Assembly: GCF_010550245.1 (NCBI RefSeq)
Contig: NZ_JAAGLU010000031.1
Coordinates: 62,001 to 126,000, forward strand
Length of the DNA: 64,000 bases
Reading direction: 5' to 3'
Origin: Streptomyces sp. SID12501
GTDB taxonomy: Bacteria > Actinomycetota > Actinomycetes > Streptomycetales > Streptomycetaceae
Shown: piece by piece, positions 59,691-64,000 of the stretch
How positions within the stretch are numbered: the first letter of the stretch is position 1
Layout of the letters: each line of letters begins with the position of its first letter
Position numbers and translations under genes: made by a program
The notes under the pieces: model-generated
Database searches by the model: none
What the model saw: only the letters and a program-made list of their open reading frames with translations
What the model was told of the DNA's origin: nothing

Positions 59691-60301
59691 TGCAGACACA
59701 CACTGAATCCAGTGAACGCAGCGACTCTGTCGAACCCGTACGGGTGACCGTCGTCGTCGGCAGCAACCGTGAGGGCCGTTTCGGGCCGGTGGTGGCCGAC
59801 TGGCTGCTGAACCGGATGGAGAAGCACGACGACCTCGTGGCGGAGGTCGTCGACGTCGCGGCCGCCACCCTCCCGACGACGTTCGCGACCGACGAGGACG
59901 CGAAGGCCCAGCTGGCGGCGATCACCCCGAAGCTGGCGGCGGCGGACGCGTTCATCGTCCTGACCCCCGAGTACAACCACTCCTACCCCGCCGGCCTCAA
60001 GAACCTCATCGACTTGCACTACACGGAGTGGCAGGCCAAACCGGTCGCCTTCGTCTCGTACGGCGGCGTCTCCGGAGGCCTCCGTGCGGTGGAACACCTC
60101 CGCCAGGTCTTCGCGGAACTCCACGCGACGACGGTCCGGGACACGGTGTCGTTCCACAACGCGGGCGCGTCGTTCGACGAGGAGGGACACCTGAGGGACC
60201 CGTCGGGACCGGATGCGGCAGCGAGGACGATGCTGGGTCAAGTGGTCTGGTGGGGCCGGACGTTGAGGGAGGGGCGGGCGGCTCGGGCGTACGGGGGGTA
60301 G
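59690..60301 (+). CDS. NADPH-dependent FMN reductase, SoxR-type target
   Basis: The 203-residue flavodoxin-fold reductase has a phosphate-binding GSNREGRFGPVVADW and flavin-contacting TPEYNHSYPAGLKNLID and YGGVSGG. ATG 59690 is chosen because the SoxR-type promoter predicts a leaderless start there; ATG 59675 lies between the promoter elements. In S. coelicolor an NADPH-dependent FMN reductase (SCO2478, from memory) belongs to the small SoxR regulon induced by redox-cycling metabolites; this is probably its orthologue. Confidence 0.88.
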   Translation: MQTHTESSERSDSVEPVRVTVVVGSNREGRFGPVVADWLLNRMEKHDDLVAEVVDVAAATLPTTFATDEDAKAQLAAITPKLAAADAFIVLTPEYNHSYPAGLKNLIDLHYTEWQAKPVAFVSYGGVSGGLRAVEHLRQVFAELHATTVRDTVSFHNAGASFDEEGHLRDPSGPDAAARTMLGQVVWWGRTLREGRAARAYGG

Positions 60302-60363
60302 TGGGTAGTGGGTACGGGGTCGGGGTCGCGTGACGTCGGGGCTGACCAGCGACAAGGCCGGTC

Positions 60364-60673
60364 ATGGACATCATCGTCGAGATTCATGTACCCCTTGAGG
60401 AGCCCCCGGCGCTCCTGCGGGCTCGTACCCCTTTCCCTGGATCCGACAGGGTCGAGGACTTCCTCGCCGACCTGGAGGAGGCGGAGGAGCGGGACGTCGG
60501 TGAGGAGCACGAGGGGTCGTACGTCTCCTTCGTCACCGGCGCCCCGGAGGCGGATCTCCTGGCCGTCGCCTCGCGAGTGGCCGCGCGGCAGGGCGTAACC
60601 CGGGGGAGTGTTCGCGGTGGTGATGGACGAGAGGGCGGAGGAGACGGGGGCGGGGCGGCGGGTGGAGTTGTAG
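60364..60673 (+). pseudogene. small conserved-type gene with +1 frameshift
   Basis: The reading frame MDIIVEIHVPLEEPPALLRAR ... DLLAVASRVAARQGV is Streptomyces-like until the G5 run at 60602-60606. In the frame one base over it continues as GVFAVVMDERAEETGAGRRVEL and stops at TAG 60671-60673. Removing one G restores a 102-residue acidic protein. This could be a real inactivating slip, phase variation at a homopolymer, or a sequencing error. Function unknown. Confidence 0.75.
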
Positions 60674-60683
60674 GGCGAGCGGC

Positions 60684-60971
60684 GAGGGAGGGGGAAGTCG
60701 TGACGAAGGCCCCGAACCGATGGCCGGGGCCTCGCCAGGGTGGGTCCCCTGTCGGTTTGCGCTCCGTGCCGTCACCGGATTCCCGTTCGCGCAGGTACTC
60801 CTCGACGACCTCAGGGTGTCGGCGCATGGCCGCGAGCAGCTGGGTTCGCCGATACCGATTCCGGCCTTCCTCCAGCTTTTTCTCCCAGCCTTCGCGGCCC
60901 TCGGTAAGCCGCTCCGTGATCAAGAATTCGATGACGTCCTCAATGCAAGGACGAAACCGTTTCCCGCCCAC
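60684..60971 (-). pseudogene. hypothetical ORF truncated by the IS
   Basis: Translation GGKRFRPCIEDVIEFLITERLTEGREGWEKKLEEGRNRYRRTQLLAAM reads as a genuine helical protein. The frame is open upstream only to the IS border, without a better start than GTG 60971, and its far end runs antisense into the frameshifted gene. It is probably a fragment whose 5' part was lost when the IS inserted. Confidence 0.35.
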
Positions 60972-61022
60972 CGGGATGTGCAGCTTCTCCAGTGGGCGCT
61001 TCCGGTCGTCACCCTCGTTCAG

Positions 61023-62813
61023 TGAGCGACTCTGTCGGGGATCTTGGGTGGGGGATCACTTTCCTTGGCGCCACCACAAGGGGCGGGGGAAGCCGTGCGA
61101 CACAAGGTATTGCTGAAACGCTGTCGGTCGGCGAGGGCGGTGGGTGGCGTTCTGGGGATCTTGTTCGGTAAGGCGTTCGATGTTCACGGCGATTGCGGTC
61201 AGGACGTGTTGGACGTGAGTCTTGGGAAGGCCGTGGTAATGGCAGCGGCGCGCCCGGTGGCCGAGGGCCAACTCGGCGATGGTGCCTTCGACTCCGGAGC
61301 GCATGGCGTAGAGCCGGCGCCAGGCGGGGTCCTGCTGGTCGGCGCGGTTGCGCGCCTGGAGTTCATGTAGTTGTTGGGGAAGGAAGTAGACCGTGCGGGC
61401 AGCACGGCCGCGGGCGCATGACGACCGGGCCGGGCAGGGGTCGCAGTGGCGGGGGCGGAAGCGGGCGGCGATGTAGGGGGCCTGAGCCGGAGCCTCCACC
61501 CAGCTCTTGGTGGCCTGATCGCGTGGGCAGGTGACCTGCCGGTTCGCGAAGTCGATGGTGAAGTCGTCGTGGGCGAAGCCGGTCTGCTCTTTGTGTTGCC
61601 ACTGTCCGCTGGCCTTGACCGGTCCGATGAGGGTGACGCCGTAGGTGCGGTCGGCGTGGTCGAGGAGGGCCACCGAGAGGTAACCGCCGTCCAAGAGGTG
61701 CTCGGCGGGGAGCAGACATCGTTTGTTCAGGCGGGTGTGGATGCCAGGCAGGGCCGCGGTGTCCCGGGTCGGCACGGTGGTGGCCACGTCAGTGATCACA
61801 TTTGGGCGGTCGGAATCGCAGGTTTCCGTCACATGCAGCAGGTAGCCGCTCCACCGTGTGTTCCCGCGCAGCGCAAAGCGGGTGTCCAGGTCATAGGGCG
61901 AGCGGATCTGTCGCGCGCCCGGCGGGAAGCCGTCCTTGTCGGCGAGTGGCCGCAGCCGGCCGTGCTCGTCGACGATGAACTGTTGCACCAGGATCTGCCG
62001 CAGCACCTCTCGTGCGGGACCGGTGGCCCGGTCGGGAGCCCGGGTGCGGGCCAGGGCGAGCAGAGCGTGGGCATCGGCGCCGGCCTCGGTCAGCCGCGCG
62101 ATCGGGTGGCTGGGCTGGGAGCACAGGGCGCACCGGGCGCCCGTAGCCTCCGGCCCATTCGACGGTGACCAGGGGATCGAGTAACTCGGGAGCGTCACGG
62201 GCAAGTTCCTCCAGGGCGGCCCGGACCGCTTCGAGGACCAGTTCCAGGCGCGTCAGATCACGGGCCGCGGCGAGTACGTGGGTGGAGTCGGTGCGCTGTC
62301 GGCCTCGCTGCCTGACCAGCCCGGCCGCCGCAAGTCGTGCCAGGGCCAGGTCAAGGAGTTGGTCGGGACGGTCGCCCTGGGCGAGCCGGTCACGGAAGGT
62401 GATGGAAGCCGGGATCGTCCAGCTCCAGGCCCAGGGCGTACTTGAAATCGAGGCGGCAGCGCACGGCCTCGGCGGCCTGCCGGTCGGACAGGTTGAGCAG
62501 GAACTGCAGCACGCAGACGGCAGCCAGCTGCGCGGGCGAAAGTCCGGGGTGACCGTCACGGGGGTACCAGGCTGCGAAGTCCTCGTCGCACCACAGCCCG
62601 TCGAGTCGGTCGCGCACCCACATCGCCGTAGTGCCCTGCGGGTTGCTCGCCCGCGCCACCCGCGCGGTCAACGGAGGAACCTCCACTGCGGAACGGGGAC
62701 GTACAGACATCGAGCACCTCAACGAGAGCAGCGAGCAGAAGACCGCTCTGAGCGTGCCCGGTGATCAAGCCACCCCGCCGGGAAACTCCAAGATCCCCGA
62801 CAGAGTCCCTCAG
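61023..62813 (-). mobile_element. decayed IS1182-family insertion sequence
   Basis: Terminal inverted repeats share 20 perfect bases, GACTCTGTCGGGGATCTTGG at 61028-61047 and its complement at 62788-62807, with partial matching (GAGT) outward. The interior is filled by one broken transposase gene on the minus strand. No clear target duplication was seen at the borders. Confidence 0.8.
61056..62710 (-). pseudogene. IS1182-family transposase, two frameshifts
   Basis: Three consecutive frames give one transposase. MSVRPRSAVEVPPLTARVAR ... ALGLELDDPGFHH runs from 62710. ITFRDRLAQGDRPDQLLDLALARLAAAGL ... LDPLVTVEWAGGYGRPV follows after a shift near 62400. CSQPSHPIARLTEAGADAHALLALAR ... RSGVEGTIAELALGHRARRCHYHGLPK follows after a second shift near 62130 and ends at 61056. 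The DDE-type C-terminus with the E in GVEGTI and the Cys cluster CDPCPARSSC are retained. Inactive unless frameshifted during translation. Confidence 0.85.
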
Positions 62814-62988
62814 TGGCGCGCCTGGTCGGACAGTGCCCCGCCGCCCGAACTCCAAGCCCTGATCGATGCCGTCGGCGACGGCAGACCCCTTGATCTCTAC
62901 TGCCCGGTTTAACGAACTACCGGTACAGCCGTGCGCCAACTCTGTCATAGTCCCTTAGGGACAATATTTTTGGCCTGGGGAGGGTCTC

Positions 62989-63597
62989 GTGACAGCTCTT
63001 AATAATGACAAAATCGAGGAGATCTCGATTCAGGCGACAATGAAGGAAGTAACCGATCTGGAGTCCGCAATGCGGGACTTCATGTCAGGTGCGGATAAAG
63101 GTGTGGGGGCAGCGGGGGCCCTCATCGTCACGGCCCTCACACTCGCGTTGACCAAAAGCCAGATGGCTCTCTTGATCGCATTGCCGTATGCATTGACGGC
63201 GGTTTTCTTCTTCATGTTGCAAAAATACGTGGAACGCGAAGTCTGCGCGGGAATTCGTCGCTTCCTTGAAGAGTGTCTGAACAAGCGGATCGGTCAGGAT
63301 ATCTTTAAGCGCATGGAGGTCGCTAGAAACCTTGAACGGAGAGACGAGAGGGCAGCCTTAGGGGTGTACGCGGCGGCCGGCATCGGCGTCCTTATGCTGA
63401 GTGGATGGGCGCTGTCCACCTATGCTCCCTTGGATTGGGATCATCTTTCTAAAAATATTGGATGGTGGGCGCTGCATCTGTTTGGGATCATCGCCTGCGG
63501 ATGCGCAGTATATGTTGTAATTGACCTGATGAACAACGCAGAGAAGCGTGCATACACTAAAGCAAAAGAAGCAGATGTGAGCCTCCGAATCATTTGA
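62989..63597 (+). CDS. four-helix membrane protein, unknown function
   Basis: The 202-residue protein has GTG start (GAGGGTCTC upstream). A charged N-terminal helix precedes two adjacent transmembrane helices (about 39-54, 58-77), a cytoplasmic helical stretch (about 80-120), then two more (about 122-145, 158-180) and a basic tail. Codon use is clearly less GC-biased than the core genes. It lies 23 bp before a glycosyltransferase, so it may belong to a horizontally acquired polysaccharide cluster that continues beyond the window. Confidence 0.75.
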   Translation: MTALNNDKIEEISIQATMKEVTDLESAMRDFMSGADKGVGAAGALIVTALTLALTKSQMALLIALPYALTAVFFFMLQKYVEREVCAGIRRFLEECLNKRIGQDIFKRMEVARNLERRDERAALGVYAAAGIGVLMLSGWALSTYAPLDWDHLSKNIGWWALHLFGIIACGCAVYVVIDLMNNAEKRAYTKAKEADVSLRII

Positions 63598-63620
63598 GAG
63601 GACTACGCCTTTGAGGGTTT

Positions 63621-64000
63621 ATGAAACTACTGTTGGTTTCCGATGATTATTGGCCAAATCTCGATGGAGGCGCACTCTTCGAGCGACGCTTGGCTAATTC
63701 TCTGGCAGCTGTTCACGAAGTGAGAGTTTGGGCCCCTAGTACCACCGACACCCCAGGGGTGCAGCGAGATGGTAGAACCGTCATTACCCGAGTGGCGTCG
63801 CGATCGTTGAAGTCTAATCCACGATATCGCGTAGCGCGTCTGCGACCGCTAAGGCTCTGGCAAGAATTCAGGCGATGGAAACCCGACATCATTCACGTCC
63901 ACAATGCCGGCTGGCTGGGCCTGTGCGCCATGGCCCTGGCAAAGATTTTCGGCGTGGCAAGAATCAGCACCAACCACATGACAGTGCAACAATTCACATT
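63621..64000 (+). CDS. glycosyltransferase family 4, N-terminal part (window edge)
   Basis: The first 126 codons begin MKLLLVSDDYWPNLDGGALFERRLANSLAAVHEV, a GT-B N-terminal domain with the DGGA loop, followed by WKPDIIHVHNAGWLGLCAMALAK and STNHMT typical of GT4 enzymes. GAGGGTTT precedes the ATG. It is low GC like the previous gene, and the C-terminus is beyond 64000. It likely transfers an activated sugar to a lipid or polysaccharide acceptor. Confidence 0.85.
   Translation, partial: MKLLLVSDDYWPNLDGGALFERRLANSLAAVHEVRVWAPSTTDTPGVQRDGRTVITRVASRSLKSNPRYRVARLRPLRLWQEFRRWKPDIIHVHNAGWLGLCAMALAKIFGVARISTNHMTVQQFT

Noticed and set aside
62631..62912. Plus-strand frame ending QWRAWSDSAPPPELQALIDAVGDGRPLDLYCPV across the IS right end
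   Set aside because: Codon third positions look coding after the inverted repeat, so it may be the tail of an interrupted gene, but the upstream part cannot be matched to anything left of the IS.
1..64000. tRNA/rRNA genes, CRISPR arrays and riboswitches
   Set aside because: None was recognised by eye: no cloverleaf with a GTTCGA-like arm, no regularly spaced direct repeats with unique spacers, no known riboswitch core. A covariance-model search would be the decisive test.

Overview
The window reads as chromosomal Streptomyces DNA. It is strongly GC-rich in third codon positions, has frequent GTG starts, and carries families typical of the genus: a WhiJ/Scr1-type XRE regulator with DUF397, paired M4 metalloproteases, a PF04672 methyltransferase and a class F sortase. 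From memory, the order recO-uppS-zur-znuBCA-glyS ... ppdK ... nirBD ... FMN reductase matches the S. coelicolor core chromosome. That comparison is recollection, not a search.

Layout. 0-6 kb: an SDR-like epimerase divergent from a LysR regulator, a repeat-rich membrane-anchored protein and a secreted M4 protease. 6-7.5 kb: a WhiJ-like regulator/DUF397 pair divergent from two small proteins. 7.6-9.3 kb: recO and uppS, separated by a purine-rich microsatellite. 9.3-14.6 kb: two small proteins, a second M4 protease and an MFS permease. 14.7-17.9 kb: the zinc operon znuA-znuC-znuB-zur, with two Zur-type boxes over a probable leaderless promoter. 18.1-19.8 kb: glyS and a small Cys protein. 19.9-25.4 kb: a two-component system divergent from a MacB/FtsX-type ABC exporter. 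25.6-28.4 kb: an MFS permease divergent from dusB. 28.4-35.4 kb: an LtaS-like sulfatase-fold membrane enzyme, two glucosidase/debranching-type hydrolases overlapping by 4 bp, and a divergent ROK regulator. 35.8-38.5 kb: pyruvate phosphate dikinase.

38.6-47.8 kb is an accessory region. It holds an orphan gene, a toxin-antitoxin pair with three 9-bp promoter repeats, a low-GC orphan, a TPR/XRE regulator next to an RsbW-like ATPase, a glycine-rich-domain protein with a Cys-rich tail next to an APH-like kinase, a TMEM175-type channel gene broken by one in-frame stop, and a solitary TnpB with an apparent omega-RNA end.

Core-like genes resume at 47.8-60.3 kb: a PhoX-like protein, a DMT permease and MarR regulator sharing twin operators, a methyltransferase, an SDR, nirD-nirB with an extra reductase, a TSUP permease, a sortase with its likely substrate, and an FMN reductase whose promoter holds a perfect SoxR-type palindrome. 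From 60.3 kb the DNA is rearranged: a small gene with a +1 frameshift, a truncated ORF, a decayed IS1182-family element with 20-bp perfect inverted repeats, then low-GC DNA with a four-helix membrane protein and the start of a glycosyltransferase cut by the window edge.

Two themes run through the window. At least ten loci carry short perfect tandem duplications (7-21 bp), mostly between genes. Several promoters place a -10 hexamer 6-8 nt before the start codon, indicating leaderless mRNAs. No tRNA, rRNA or CRISPR array was recognised.
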